From assembly GCA_022773425.1 (NCBI GenBank), contig JALFBM010000034.1, positions 1-38,028 of the forward strand: a stretch of DNA of 38,028 nucleotides, written 5' to 3'. The notes below the pieces were generated by a model. The model worked only from the letters and a program-made list of their open reading frames with translations. It did no database searches and was not told the origin of the DNA. This DNA comes from Selenomonadaceae bacterium. GTDB lineage: Bacteria; Bacillota; Negativicutes; Selenomonadales; Selenomonadaceae. Shown here piece by piece: positions 25,867 to 34,580 of the stretch (position 1 is the first letter of the stretch; the number at the start of each line of letters is the position of its first letter). The position numbers and the translations under genes were made by a program.

Positions 25867-26358
25867 TCAGGCGTCCGCGCGCTGGAGCGTCTCGAGGAGA
25901 CACTCCAGTATTTTTTTCGCGGCCGCGGCCTTGATCTCCTTCCTCGTGCCGGTAAAGTGCCCGGAAAAGGTCTGTGTGCCACCCGCCGTGGACACGCCGA
26001 AATCGACGAGGCCGACCGGCTTGCCCTCCGAGGCGCCGGGGCCCGCGTTGCCCGTGATGCTGACCGCGACGTCCGCACCGATGACGCGGCGCACACCGTC
26101 CGCCATCTCCGCGGCGGTCTGCGGCGAAACGGCGCCGAACCGCTTCAGCGTCTCTTGCCGCACGCCGAGAACACCGTGCTTCACGGCGTTCGTATAGCTC
26201 ACGACCGATCCCTTCACGACGTCGGAACTGCCCGGGATGTCGGTCAGCCGGCTCGTCACGAGTCCGCCCGTGCAGGACTCCGCACAGGCGACGGTCCAGC
26301 CGCGCGCACGCAGGATCTCCTCGATGCGCCGCGCGAGATGCTCTGTCGTCTTTTCCAT
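25867..26358 (-). CDS. pncC: Nicotinamide-nucleotide amidohydrolase (CinA C-terminal domain protein)
   Basis: A 163-residue stand-alone CinA C-terminal domain, which deamidates nicotinamide mononucleotide in pyridine nucleotide salvage. Conserved elements: ACAESCTGGLV near residue 25, GSVVSYTNAVKHGVLGV near 50, and SITGNAGPGASEGKPVGLVDFGV near 100. The N-terminal molybdopterin-binding-like domain of full CinA is absent. It follows rimO with a 36-base gap. In many Firmicutes pgsA lies between these genes; it is not present here. Confidence 0.92.
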   Translation of the reverse strand: MEKTTEHLARRIEEILRARGWTVACAESCTGGLVTSRLTDIPGSSDVVKGSVVSYTNAVKHGVLGVRQETLKRFGAVSPQTAAEMADGVRRVIGADVAVSITGNAGPGASEGKPVGLVDFGVSTAGGTQTFSGHFTGTRKEIKAAAAKKILECLLETLQRADA

Positions 26359-26394
26359 CCGATGTCCCTTCTTCCCGCCGCGGGAACCGGCCTT

Positions 26395-27777
26395 TCAGCG
26401 CGCCGCTTCCCCGGTTTCGTTCTCGTTTCCTTCATCGGCGCCGTCCTTGTCGTCGATACGCTCACCGACGACGTCATAGGTAAAGCCCTGCAGGACCTTG
26501 ACGCGGACGATATCGCCGGGCTTGCAGTCCCCGGCCTGCTCGACGTAGACCTGTCCGTCCACGTCAGGGGCCTCGCGGTACGAGCGGCCGACCGCGATGT
26601 CTGGCTGCTCCTCGTCGCGCCCCTCGATCAGGACGTCGAGCTCACGGCCCTCGAGGCTCTGGTTGATGCGCTCAGAGATCTTGCTCTGCACGCTCATGAG
26701 ATCGTGGTAGCGCTCCTGCATGATCTCCTCGTGGACCTGGTTCGGCATATCGTAGGCCGGCGTCCCCTCCTCGCGCGAGTACGTGAACACACCGACCTTG
26801 TCGAGCTTCATCTCCTCGAGGAAGCGGCGCAGCGTCTGGTACTGCGAATCCGTCTCGCCCGGGAACCCGACGAGGAAGGTCGAGCGGATCGTGACGCCCG
26901 GGATGCGGCTGCGCAGCTTGCCGATGAGCGTGCGCATCTGCTCCTGCGTGTCCGGCCGGTGCATGCTGCGGAGCACCGCGTCGTGCGCATGCTGCAGCGG
27001 CAGATCGACGTATTTGCAGAGCTTGGGCTCGGAGGCAATCGTCTCGATGAGTTCATCGGTAAAGAACTTCGGATAGCTGTAGAGCGTGCGAATCCAGGCG
27101 ATGCCGTCGATGTGCGCGAGCTCGCGCAGGAGCCGCGCGAGCGACGGCGCATGGTAGAGATCGCGCCCGTACTCCGTCGAGTCCTGCGCGATCAGCACGA
27201 TTTCCTTGACGCCCTGTTTCGCTAGGCCCTCGACCTCCTCGCGGATATCCTCGATCGGCCGGCTCCGGTACTTGCCGCGGATCAGCGGGATCGCGCAGAA
27301 CGCGCAGCGGTTGTTACAGCCCTCCGCGATCTTCACATAGGCCGTGTAGCCTGGCGTCGTGCGGATGCGCGGCGTTTTCGTGTCGTAGAGGGACTTGTCC
27401 TCTCCCGCGATCACGACGCGGCGCCCTTTCAGTGTCTCCTCGACGGCCTCCATGATCCGGCTCCACGCCCCGGTGCCGATGATCGCGTCAGCCTCTGGGA
27501 TATCGTCGAGCAGCTCCTGCCCGTAGCGCTGGCCGAGACAGCCCGCGATGATCAGGCTGCGGCAGCGGCCCGTCTCCTTGTAGTCGGCCATGTTCAGCAC
27601 GGTCGTGATGGACTCTTCCTTTGCCGACTGGATGAAGGCGCACGTGTTGACGATCAGGATATCGGCCTCCGCCGGGTTCGTCGTGAGCTCGATGCCGTGC
27701 TCCTGAAGGATGCCGAGCATGACCTCCGTATCCACTAAGTTTTTCGAACAGCCCAAGCTGATAAATCCCGCTTTCAT
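26395..27777 (-). CDS. rimO: Ribosomal protein S12 methylthiotransferase
   Basis: A 460-residue radical SAM methylthiotransferase that modifies the conserved aspartate of ribosomal protein S12. The N-terminal UPF0004 domain has GCSKNLVDTE and NTCAFIQSAKEES; the cluster motif is GCNNRCAFCAIP near residue 150; GFPGETD is present and a TRAM domain closes the protein, followed by an acidic tail of about 20 residues. The RimO/MiaB choice is based on the SLGCSKNLVD start and the CAFIQSA stretch, both typical of RimO. GGAGG lies upstream of ATG 27777. Probable operon with the substrate-binding protein upstream and pncC downstream. Confidence 0.95.
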   Translation of the reverse strand: MKAGFISLGCSKNLVDTEVMLGILQEHGIELTTNPAEADILIVNTCAFIQSAKEESITTVLNMADYKETGRCRSLIIAGCLGQRYGQELLDDIPEADAIIGTGAWSRIMEAVEETLKGRRVVIAGEDKSLYDTKTPRIRTTPGYTAYVKIAEGCNNRCAFCAIPLIRGKYRSRPIEDIREEVEGLAKQGVKEIVLIAQDSTEYGRDLYHAPSLARLLRELAHIDGIAWIRTLYSYPKFFTDELIETIASEPKLCKYVDLPLQHAHDAVLRSMHRPDTQEQMRTLIGKLRSRIPGVTIRSTFLVGFPGETDSQYQTLRRFLEEMKLDKVGVFTYSREEGTPAYDMPNQVHEEIMQERYHDLMSVQSKISERINQSLEGRELDVLIEGRDEEQPDIAVGRSYREAPDVDGQVYVEQAGDCKPGDIVRVKVLQGFTYDVVGERIDDKDGADEGNENETGEAAR

Positions 27778-27867
27778 GGAAATGTTTCCTCCTATATCGT
27801 TCGGTTACCCTTTTCGTTCCCGTTTTCTTTTTTCTGCTTTTTCTGTGCTATGCTGCGATGTGCCGCC

Positions 27868-28905
27868 TCATTCGAAGCGGACTTCCTTGACCCAGCGGTC
27901 GAGCGCGTCGTGCTTTTGCTGGGCCGTGTACGAGGGGATCTGCGTGAACAGCCGCAGGTTCTTGCCGGGGAACCGACGGCTGGCCATCGTCCCCGGGTTC
28001 GTCGGCAGCAGGTAAAAATTGCCCGCCTGCAGCGCGAGCTGCGCGTCGTCGCTGAGCAGCCAGTCCGCGAACGCCTCGGCCTCGACCCGCTGGCGGTCGG
28101 AGATGCCCTTGAGAATGCCGGTGCCGGTCAGGATAAACGACGTGCCGTCTGTCGGATAGACGATGCGCAGCGGATAGCCGTCGTGCAGATACCGCAGCGT
28201 CTCGCTCTCCACCGTCACGGCGACGTCGACCTCCCCCATGCCGGCCTGGCGGACCGGATTCGAGAGGTACCGCGCGTACTGCACGACATGCGGGTGAATG
28301 CCCCGCCAGATGGCAAAGGTCTGCGCATCGCCGAACTCCGTGAGCATGCTGCAAAACAGATTCGCCGCCGCGTCGGACGCGAGGAAATCCGTGACGCCGA
28401 TGCGCGCCTCCGGCAGCTCGGAGAGGCTTTTCCAGTCGTCGGGGATCCGCGTCAGCGTCTTCAGGTAGTCCTGATTGTAGCAGAACACGACGGGATCGTA
28501 CCAGACGCCCGTCCAGTAGCCGTCATCCTGCCGGAATTCCTGCGGGACCTGGTCGCCGCTCTCTGAGATGTAGGGCTGGAATGCACCGGATGCCGAGGCC
28601 TTGCGCAGCGTCGCGCTGTCGGCGAGCACGAGCGTGGCCTCCGGCTTCTTGCTGTCCTGCAGTTTTTTTTGCAGGTCGTCGCTCGTCAGCGGCACGAAAT
28701 GCACGCGCACGTTTTCCTGTTTCTCGTAGGCCGCGGCGAGCACCTTCGCGTACTCCTGCGGGATCGTCGTGTAGACCGTGAGCTCCGCCTGGAGATGGCT
28801 TTTCGGCGGGTGGCTCAGCCGCACGGCATAGGCCGTGCCGACGATGACCACCGCGAGCAGCAGCAGCGCCGTCACCGCAAGGGAAAGATATCTCCGCACC
28901 GCCAT
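27868..28905 (-). CDS. Iron(III)-type extracellular substrate-binding protein, orphan
   Basis: A 345-residue protein with one N-terminal hydrophobic segment (LSLAVTALLLLAVVIVGTAYA) acting as signal or membrane anchor and no lipobox cysteine. The rest matches the binding-protein fold of the FbpA-like group: ELTVYTTIPQEYAKVLAAAYEK near the start, WTGVWYDPVVFCYN in the middle, ILKGISDRQRVEAEAFADWLLSDDAQ near the end. The ligand could be iron or another small ion; binding residues cannot be assigned. A promoter at 28939-28968 excludes the longer frame that starts at 28968. ATG 28905 or GTG 28899 both follow AAAGGAG; the GTG has better spacing. No permease or ATPase gene adjoins. Confidence 0.8.
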   Translation of the reverse strand: MAVRRYLSLAVTALLLLAVVIVGTAYAVRLSHPPKSHLQAELTVYTTIPQEYAKVLAAAYEKQENVRVHFVPLTSDDLQKKLQDSKKPEATLVLADSATLRKASASGAFQPYISESGDQVPQEFRQDDGYWTGVWYDPVVFCYNQDYLKTLTRIPDDWKSLSELPEARIGVTDFLASDAAANLFCSMLTEFGDAQTFAIWRGIHPHVVQYARYLSNPVRQAGMGEVDVAVTVESETLRYLHDGYPLRIVYPTDGTSFILTGTGILKGISDRQRVEAEAFADWLLSDDAQLALQAGNFYLLPTNPGTMASRRFPGKNLRLFTQIPSYTAQQKHDALDRWVKEVRFE

Positions 28906-28938
28906 CGCTCCTTTCCGCATCCTTTCTTCCGATGCTTT

Positions 28939-28968
28939 ATTATACACTTGCTGCATCGTTTCTTTCAA
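28939..28968 (-). promoter_or_regulatory. SigmaA-type promoter for the substrate-binding protein-rimO unit
   Basis: Minus strand TTGAAA (28963-28968), 18-base spacer, perfect TATAAT (28939-28944). It starts just after the methyltransferase stop at 28988 and gives a leader of about 25 bases. Confidence 0.75.
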
Positions 28969-28987
28969 GTAGCCGTCACGGAATCGA

Positions 28988-29785
28988 TCAAAGGGAAAGC
29001 ACGCCGTAGTGGACCTTGCTGTAACGGCCGCCCGTGACGACAGGGAAACCGAGCCGCGCGAATTCGCCGCTCCTCGCGGACTCTTTCAGCACGACGCGGC
29101 GGCGGGCGACGCGGCAGGCCTCGCGAACGTGATCTGCGCAAAGCGGCGCGGGGTTCGCAACGCCGCGCAGAGGCGCAAGCGCCTTGCTCTCGTAGAACGG
29201 GTGCCGGAACATCGGGTCGAAATAGACGATGTCGACGCTGCGGTCCGGCTGCGCGCGCAGGTAGTCGAGGGAATCCATGCAGACGGTCGAGACGCGGCGC
29301 ATGGCCTGCTCGACGCGCGGGCTTTCCTCGTGCGCGTGCGCAAGGCCCCAGCTCACGACCGCGTGCACGAGGGGCGAGGACTCGACGCCCGTGACATGGC
29401 CCGCCTCCCCCGCGACGAAGCTCGCGACGATCGCGTCGGCGCCGAGGCCGAGTGTGCCGTCCAGCACCGTCATGCCGGGGGTGAGCCCCATGGCCTCCGC
29501 CATGCGGTCGCCCTGCCCGTGATGCAGGTTCTTGATGCGCAGATGCGCCATGTTCGGGTGGAAAAACAGTTCCTGTCCGTCCGGCTCGTCGAGCATCAGC
29601 AGGCCCTGCTTCGCGACGAGGAGGGGGCCGGCGCCGGCGCGCTCGCGTACCTCGTCGAGGGAAAGCGTGCCGCGCGGCACATAGGGAAGGTCGAGCGCAC
29701 GCGCCGCCTCCTCTGCGTGCGCGAGGTTCTCCGCCGATGGCTGCCGTGAGGTCGTCACGGCGGCGGCCGTGTTTTCCTTTGTCAT
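28988..29785 (-). CDS. RsmJ-like class I SAM-dependent methyltransferase
   Basis: A 265-residue methyltransferase resembling the RsmJ/DUF548 family, whose E. coli member methylates G1516 of 16S rRNA. Seen: FHPNMAHLRIKNLHHGQGD near residue 75, the SAM-binding MTVLDGTLGLGADA near 105, VTGVESSPLVHAVV, and the catalytic-type VYFDPMFRHP near 190. The first 25 residues look disordered. The ATG overlaps the mutL stop as ATGA, so translation is coupled to mutL. Target RNA is inferred only from family resemblance; a related substrate is possible. Confidence 0.8.
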   Translation of the reverse strand: MTKENTAAAVTTSRQPSAENLAHAEEAARALDLPYVPRGTLSLDEVRERAGAGPLLVAKQGLLMLDEPDGQELFFHPNMAHLRIKNLHHGQGDRMAEAMGLTPGMTVLDGTLGLGADAIVASFVAGEAGHVTGVESSPLVHAVVSWGLAHAHEESPRVEQAMRRVSTVCMDSLDYLRAQPDRSVDIVYFDPMFRHPFYESKALAPLRGVANPAPLCADHVREACRVARRRVVLKESARSGEFARLGFPVVTGGRYSKVHYGVLSL

Positions 29786-31764
29786 GCACTCCCCCCCTGA
29801 AAATGGAATCCGGTGCGCTGGAACATCTTGGCAAGATCCTGGTCGGAGAATTTCAGGATGGTCGGACGGCCGTGCGGGCAGGTGAACGGGTAGGCCGTCG
29901 CAGCGAGCGCCTCCAGCAGGAGCTGCATCTGCCGCAGGCTGAGTTCCTCGCCCGCTTTGATGGCCGCGCGGCAGGCGGTCGTCGCGAGGCAGGCCTGCCG
30001 GATCTCCTGCGCGCTCGTCTCGTGCCGCTCAAAGAGCCCCGCGAGGATCTCGCGGATCGCGTCCTCGGCCTCGCCGGGCTGCAGGTCCGCCGGGATCTCC
30101 ATGAGGCGGAACTCGTTGTCGCCGCTCATCTCCATCGCGAAGCCGAGCCTGGCAAAGAGTTCCTTGTGCTCGTTGAGGAGCGCCGTCTCCCGCGCGTCAA
30201 ACGACAACACGAGGTGCACGAGCAGCTGCTGGGACGCTATGTGCTCTGCCTCGGCCGAGAACCGGTCGAACAGGATGCGCTCATGTGCCGCGTGCTGATC
30301 GATGATGTAGAGCCCGTGCTCGTCCTGCGCGATGATGTAGGTGCGCGCGACCTGCCCGATGGGGATCAGGCTGCCCGTGCCGAGGGGCGTCTGCCCCTCG
30401 TGGGCCGCGCCGTCTGCCGATCCGCTTTTTGGCATGCTCTCTGCCTGCCGGGCCGCTGACGTGGCTTCCTGTTCTTTGCTGTCTGCCGCGCCGGCATAGG
30501 GTATCTGGTTCTCCGCCGAGCGCATGCCCTTTTCCTCGCGGATGCGGCGCTGGGCCTCCTCAAAATGCACGGCCGCCGTGCCGGAAAGCCCCGTTCCGCC
30601 GTGCACGGCCTCGTAGATGGTCTGCGGCACATAGCCGCTTCCCGTCCGCGACGCAGAGGCGCTCTGCGCCGGCCGTGCCGCCGGATGGAACGTGAACGGC
30701 TCGATGGATGGCTGCGGCTGCTTCATCTTCGGCCTTTCGACCGCTGCCGCAATCGCATCGAGGCCCTGCCCGGCCTCCGCGCGGATCGCGTCGCGCACGG
30801 CCTTGTAGACCGCGCGGAACACGCTGCTCTCGTCCTCGAATTTCATCTCGGCCTTCTGCGGGTGGACGTTGACGTCGATCGTGCGCTGCGGCACCTGAAT
30901 GCCGATCACCGCAAAGGGATAGCCGCTTTTCGGGATCAGCGAGCGGTAGGCGTTGTCGATGGCCTTCTGAATGGCGCGGCAGCCGATCACGCGACCGTTG
31001 ACGATCAGCGTCTGCCAGGCGCGGCTGCCGCGCAGCATCGAAGGCTTGGTGATGAAGCCCTCGACCGCGATCTCCTCGCCGACGAACTCGAGCGGCAGCA
31101 GCGCTTCCTCGACCTTGCTGCCGTAGATGGCGCGGATCGTCTCTCGCGCGTCCCCCTGCCCCGGCGTCACGATGGTCTGCCGGTTGTTGCTGATCAGGCG
31201 GAACGCGATGTCCGGCCGCGACAACGCGAGCTTGCCGAGAAAGTCGCTGATCTTGTTCGTCTCCGTGTGGTTCGTCTTTAGGAATTTCTTGCGCGCCGGC
31301 GTGTTGAAGAATAGGTCCTCGACCTGCACGGTCGTGCCGACGCTCGTGCCGGCCTCCTCGATAACGAGGTCCTTGCCGCCCGTCATCTGGACGCGCGTGC
31401 CGAGGTCCTCGCCGTCGCGGCGCGTCAGCAGTGTAAAGCGCGAGACCGACGCGATGGTCGGCAGGGCCTCGCCGCGGAAGCCGAGCGTCGAGACCGTCTG
31501 CAGGTCGGATGCCTCGGTGATCTTGCTCGTCGCATGCCGCTGAATCGCGAGCCGTGCGTCCTCCATCGTCATGCCCCTGCCGTTGTCCGTCACGCGCATA
31601 AAGCTCGTGCCGCCGGCCATGATCTCGACCTCGATGCGCGTCGCACCGGCGTCGATGGCGTTCTCGACGAGCTCTTTGACGACGGATGCCGGCCGCTCGA
31701 CGACCTCGCCCGCCGCGATCTTGTTGATCGTGCTGTCGGATAAAAGATGAATCGCGGAACTCAT
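29782..31764 (-). CDS. mutL: DNA mismatch repair protein MutL
   Basis: A 660-residue MutL. The N-terminal GHKL ATPase has ELVENAIDAGATRIEVEI near residue 30 and TLGFRGEALPTIASV near 93. A linker rich in Ala, Gln and Ser (about 340-470) leads to the C-terminal dimerisation/endonuclease domain with DQHAAHERILFDRF, ACRAAIKAGEEL and CPHGRPT. The metal-binding DQHA-x2-E-x4-E motif has Asp in place of the last Glu. The protein nicks the new strand during mismatch repair. ATGA overlap with mutS upstream and with the RsmJ-like gene downstream indicates a coupled operon. Confidence 0.97.
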   Translation of the reverse strand: MSSAIHLLSDSTINKIAAGEVVERPASVVKELVENAIDAGATRIEVEIMAGGTSFMRVTDNGRGMTMEDARLAIQRHATSKITEASDLQTVSTLGFRGEALPTIASVSRFTLLTRRDGEDLGTRVQMTGGKDLVIEEAGTSVGTTVQVEDLFFNTPARKKFLKTNHTETNKISDFLGKLALSRPDIAFRLISNNRQTIVTPGQGDARETIRAIYGSKVEEALLPLEFVGEEIAVEGFITKPSMLRGSRAWQTLIVNGRVIGCRAIQKAIDNAYRSLIPKSGYPFAVIGIQVPQRTIDVNVHPQKAEMKFEDESSVFRAVYKAVRDAIRAEAGQGLDAIAAAVERPKMKQPQPSIEPFTFHPAARPAQSASASRTGSGYVPQTIYEAVHGGTGLSGTAAVHFEEAQRRIREEKGMRSAENQIPYAGAADSKEQEATSAARQAESMPKSGSADGAAHEGQTPLGTGSLIPIGQVARTYIIAQDEHGLYIIDQHAAHERILFDRFSAEAEHIASQQLLVHLVLSFDARETALLNEHKELFARLGFAMEMSGDNEFRLMEIPADLQPGEAEDAIREILAGLFERHETSAQEIRQACLATTACRAAIKAGEELSLRQMQLLLEALAATAYPFTCPHGRPTILKFSDQDLAKMFQRTGFHFQGGSA

Positions 31765-34475
31765 CGCTGTCCCTCCTCCCGCTTCGCCTGCTCCTGCAAC
31801 TGGTAAAGCGCGTTCATCGCCTCAAGCGGCGTCATGGTCATGATGTCAAGCGAGAGCAGCTGCGCGGAAAGCGAGGACGAAAACAGCGAATCCATGCCGC
31901 CCTCGCGCACAGGCTGCGCGGGCTTTGCCGACGCGCGCGAGGCTGCGGTGCTTCCCGCTGCCGCCCGAGCGCTTGTCTCCGTGCCGGACGTTTCCCCGGC
32001 CGCCTCTCCAGCCAGCGTTTTCCCAGCCGCTGCGCCCGCGGCGTTTTCCGCCAGCGCGTCGGTGCCGCGTGTCTCGAGGTCGTGCAGGATGACCTCTGCG
32101 CGCCTGGTCACGGCCTTGGGGAGGCCCGCGAGGCGCGCGACATGGATGCCGTAGGATTTATCCGCCGCGCCGCGCACGATGCGCCGCAGGAAGGCGACGT
32201 CCGTGCCGCGCTCCTTGACCGCGACGCAGTAGTTTTTGACCTTTTCGTCCTCCATATCCGTGAGCTCGTGATAGTGCGTCGCGAAAAGCGTCTTGGCGTG
32301 GATATGCCGCTCGATGTGCTCGACGACAGCGCGCGCGATGCTCATGCCGTCAAACGTACTCGTGCCGCGCCCGATCTCGTCGAGGATGATCAGACTGTCC
32401 TTGGTCGCGTATTTCAGGATCTGGGCGACCTCGTTCATCTCGACCATGAACGTCGACTGGCCGCTGACGAGGTCGTCGCTCGCGCCGATGCGCGTAAAGA
32501 TGCGGTCGACCGGCGAGATGCTCGCCTCGCGTGCCGGGATGAAGCTGCCGATCTGCGCCATGAGCGTCAGCAGAGCCACCTGCCGCATGTACGTCGACTT
32601 GCCGGCCATGTTCGGCCCCGTGATCAGCATGATCTCGCAGTCCCTGTGCGTGAGATCCGTGTCGTTCGGCACGAAGAGATCCCGCGTCAGGATGCGCTCG
32701 ACGAGCGGATGCCGCCCGTCGCGGATGTGGATCTCGCCGCTGCTCGTCATGCGCGGGCGCACGTAGTCGTAGGACGCGGCGGCCTCCGCAAGACTCATCA
32801 GCACGTCGAGCACGGCGATGGCCCGCGCCGTCTGCTGCACGCGCGTCAGGGCCTTTTTGATCGTCTCGCGCACGTCCTGGAACAGGTTGTACTCGATCTG
32901 CACGATTTTTTCCTGCGCGCCGAGGATCTTCGTCTCGAATGCCTTGAGCTCCTCGGTGATGTAGCGCTCGGCGGAGACGAGCGTCTGCTTGCGGATATAG
33001 CGTTCCGGCACGAGGCCGACGCTGCCTTTGCGGACCTCGATGTAGTAACCGAAAACCTTGTTGTAGCCGATTTTCAGCGACTTGATGCCCGTCTGCTCTT
33101 TCTCGCGCTCCTCGATCTCCTGCAGCATGGTCTTGCTGTCGTGCGCGATATGACGGTAGCTGTCGAGTTCCTCGTTGTAGCCGTCCTTGATGATGCCGCC
33201 CTCGCGGATCGTCAGCCCCGGCTCGTCGACAATCGCGCGTTCCAGCAGATCCGTGAGCGCGGGGAACGTCTCGATGCGCCCGCGGACCTGCTGCAGGAGC
33301 GGGGCCTTTGCGCCCTGCAGGGCTTTTTTGAGGCCCGGCAGACACAGCATCGACGCCTTCAGCGCGATCAGGTCACGGGCGTTTGCCGTACCGACCTCGA
33401 CGCGCGTCAGCAGCCGCTCGAAATCGTGGATGTCCTTTTCGCCCTCACGGACGGCGCCCCGCATGGAGAAATCCGCGGCGAGCTCGCCGACCGCCGCCTG
33501 ACGCCGCTCAATATGCACGATGTCGAGCAGCGGGTATTCGAGCCATTTTTTCAGCAGGCGGCTGCCCATCGCGGTCTCCGTGAAATCGAGCACGTCGTAG
33601 AGCGTGTTCTTCTTGCCGCCGTCGCGCAGGTTCCGCGTGATCTCGAGGTTCCGCAGCGTACAGGTATCGACGGTCAGGTTCTCCGACGCATCGAGAAAGG
33701 TCAGCGTGTGGAGATGCGAGAGGTCGGTCTTTACCGTCTCGTGCAGGTAGTCGAGCAGCGTCGCGACCGCCGCCTTTGCATCCTCGTCCGCCGGCCGGTT
33801 CGCGGCGTCGAAATGCTCGACGATGCGGTCGTCCACATGCGCGGAGGCCGCGGGGATCCGCGTGTAGGAGCAGTGCGGCAGCCGCAGCTTCAAAAAGTCA
33901 TCGAGGGCGCTTTGGAACGACAGGGTGCCGATGAGCAGCAGCTCGGGCATCATGAGGCGGTAGAGCTCGTCGAGCAGGCTTTGCAGACGGTCCGCGCCGT
34001 CGTAGATCCCATAAAAACACTCGCCGGTCGAAATATCCGCACCAGCGAGCACGATACGCTCCTTCTTCGCTTTTCCGTCCGCCTCCGGCTCATAGACGAG
34101 GGCGATGTAGTTGTTGGCCTTGCCTTTTAGCGCGCCCTCCGTGAGCACGGTTCCCGGCGTCACGATCTTGATGACCTCGCGCTTCGTCAGGCCCTTTGCC
34201 TTCGGGTCGCCGATCTGCTCGGCTATCGCGATCTTGTAGCCCTTTGCGATCAGGCGGTTCACATAGGACTCCGCCGCGTGGTACGGGATCCCGCACATCG
34301 GCGCCTTGTCCTTGTTACCGCTGCGGCTCGTCAGCGTCAGGCCGAGTTCCTTTGAGACGAGGCGCGCGTCGTCAAAGAACATCTCGTAGAAATCCCCAAG
34401 CCGGAAAAACAAGATTTCATCGGGATGCTGCTCCTTCGTCGCCATATATTGCTGCATCATCGGCGTAAGTTCCAC
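31761..34475 (-). CDS. mutS: DNA mismatch repair protein MutS
   Basis: A 904-residue MutS that recognises mispaired bases. The mismatch-reading F-x-E motif is in RLGDFYEMFF near residue 30. Core, lever and clamp domains follow, then the ATPase with Walker A GPNMAGKSTYM near 610, Walker B LIILDEIGRGTSTFDG and ATHYHELT. After the ATPase comes an Ala/Gly/Ser/Thr-rich linker and a short C-terminal helical segment. The start is a GTG at 34475, with GGAGG 9 bases upstream and the typical ELTPMMQQY beginning. The stop overlaps the mutL start. Confidence 0.97.
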   Translation of the reverse strand: MELTPMMQQYMATKEQHPDEILFFRLGDFYEMFFDDARLVSKELGLTLTSRSGNKDKAPMCGIPYHAAESYVNRLIAKGYKIAIAEQIGDPKAKGLTKREVIKIVTPGTVLTEGALKGKANNYIALVYEPEADGKAKKERIVLAGADISTGECFYGIYDGADRLQSLLDELYRLMMPELLLIGTLSFQSALDDFLKLRLPHCSYTRIPAASAHVDDRIVEHFDAANRPADEDAKAAVATLLDYLHETVKTDLSHLHTLTFLDASENLTVDTCTLRNLEITRNLRDGGKKNTLYDVLDFTETAMGSRLLKKWLEYPLLDIVHIERRQAAVGELAADFSMRGAVREGEKDIHDFERLLTRVEVGTANARDLIALKASMLCLPGLKKALQGAKAPLLQQVRGRIETFPALTDLLERAIVDEPGLTIREGGIIKDGYNEELDSYRHIAHDSKTMLQEIEEREKEQTGIKSLKIGYNKVFGYYIEVRKGSVGLVPERYIRKQTLVSAERYITEELKAFETKILGAQEKIVQIEYNLFQDVRETIKKALTRVQQTARAIAVLDVLMSLAEAAASYDYVRPRMTSSGEIHIRDGRHPLVERILTRDLFVPNDTDLTHRDCEIMLITGPNMAGKSTYMRQVALLTLMAQIGSFIPAREASISPVDRIFTRIGASDDLVSGQSTFMVEMNEVAQILKYATKDSLIILDEIGRGTSTFDGMSIARAVVEHIERHIHAKTLFATHYHELTDMEDEKVKNYCVAVKERGTDVAFLRRIVRGAADKSYGIHVARLAGLPKAVTRRAEVILHDLETRGTDALAENAAGAAAGKTLAGEAAGETSGTETSARAAAGSTAASRASAKPAQPVREGGMDSLFSSSLSAQLLSLDIMTMTPLEAMNALYQLQEQAKREEGQR

Positions 34476-34517
34476 GTCCGCACACCTCCAGCGTCAAATG
34501 AAAACGTTTCTCTATCT

Positions 34518-34526
34518 ATTATAGCA
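34518..34526 (-). promoter_or_regulatory. Extended -10 promoter ahead of mutS
   Basis: Minus strand reads TGCTATAAT between miaB and mutS, with only a weak -35 (TTTTCG at 17 bases). It would let mutS-mutL be transcribed apart from miaB. Confidence 0.55.
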
Positions 34527-34580
34527 CGCCAGCGCAAGCGCGAAAACCAGAAGGTCTCTGCGCCGTCCCGCCGCGCTGCC

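Noticed and set aside
24277-27225. Very long open frame on the plus strand (about 980 codons) opposite uppP, the secreted protein, pncC and rimO.
   Set aside because: It runs opposite four genes with clear conserved motifs, is rich in Arg/Leu/Asp as expected of a mirror frame in GC-rich DNA, and shows no domain.
28906-28968. N-terminal extension of the substrate-binding protein to an ATG at 28968.
   Set aside because: A TTGAAA-18-TATAAT promoter lies within this stretch, so it would not be translated; the ribosome-binding site AAAGGAG supports the start at 28905 or 28899.
32082-34130. Long plus-strand frame (about 680 codons) opposite mutS.
   Set aside because: MutS on the minus strand has every family motif; the mirror frame has none and no ribosome-binding site of note.
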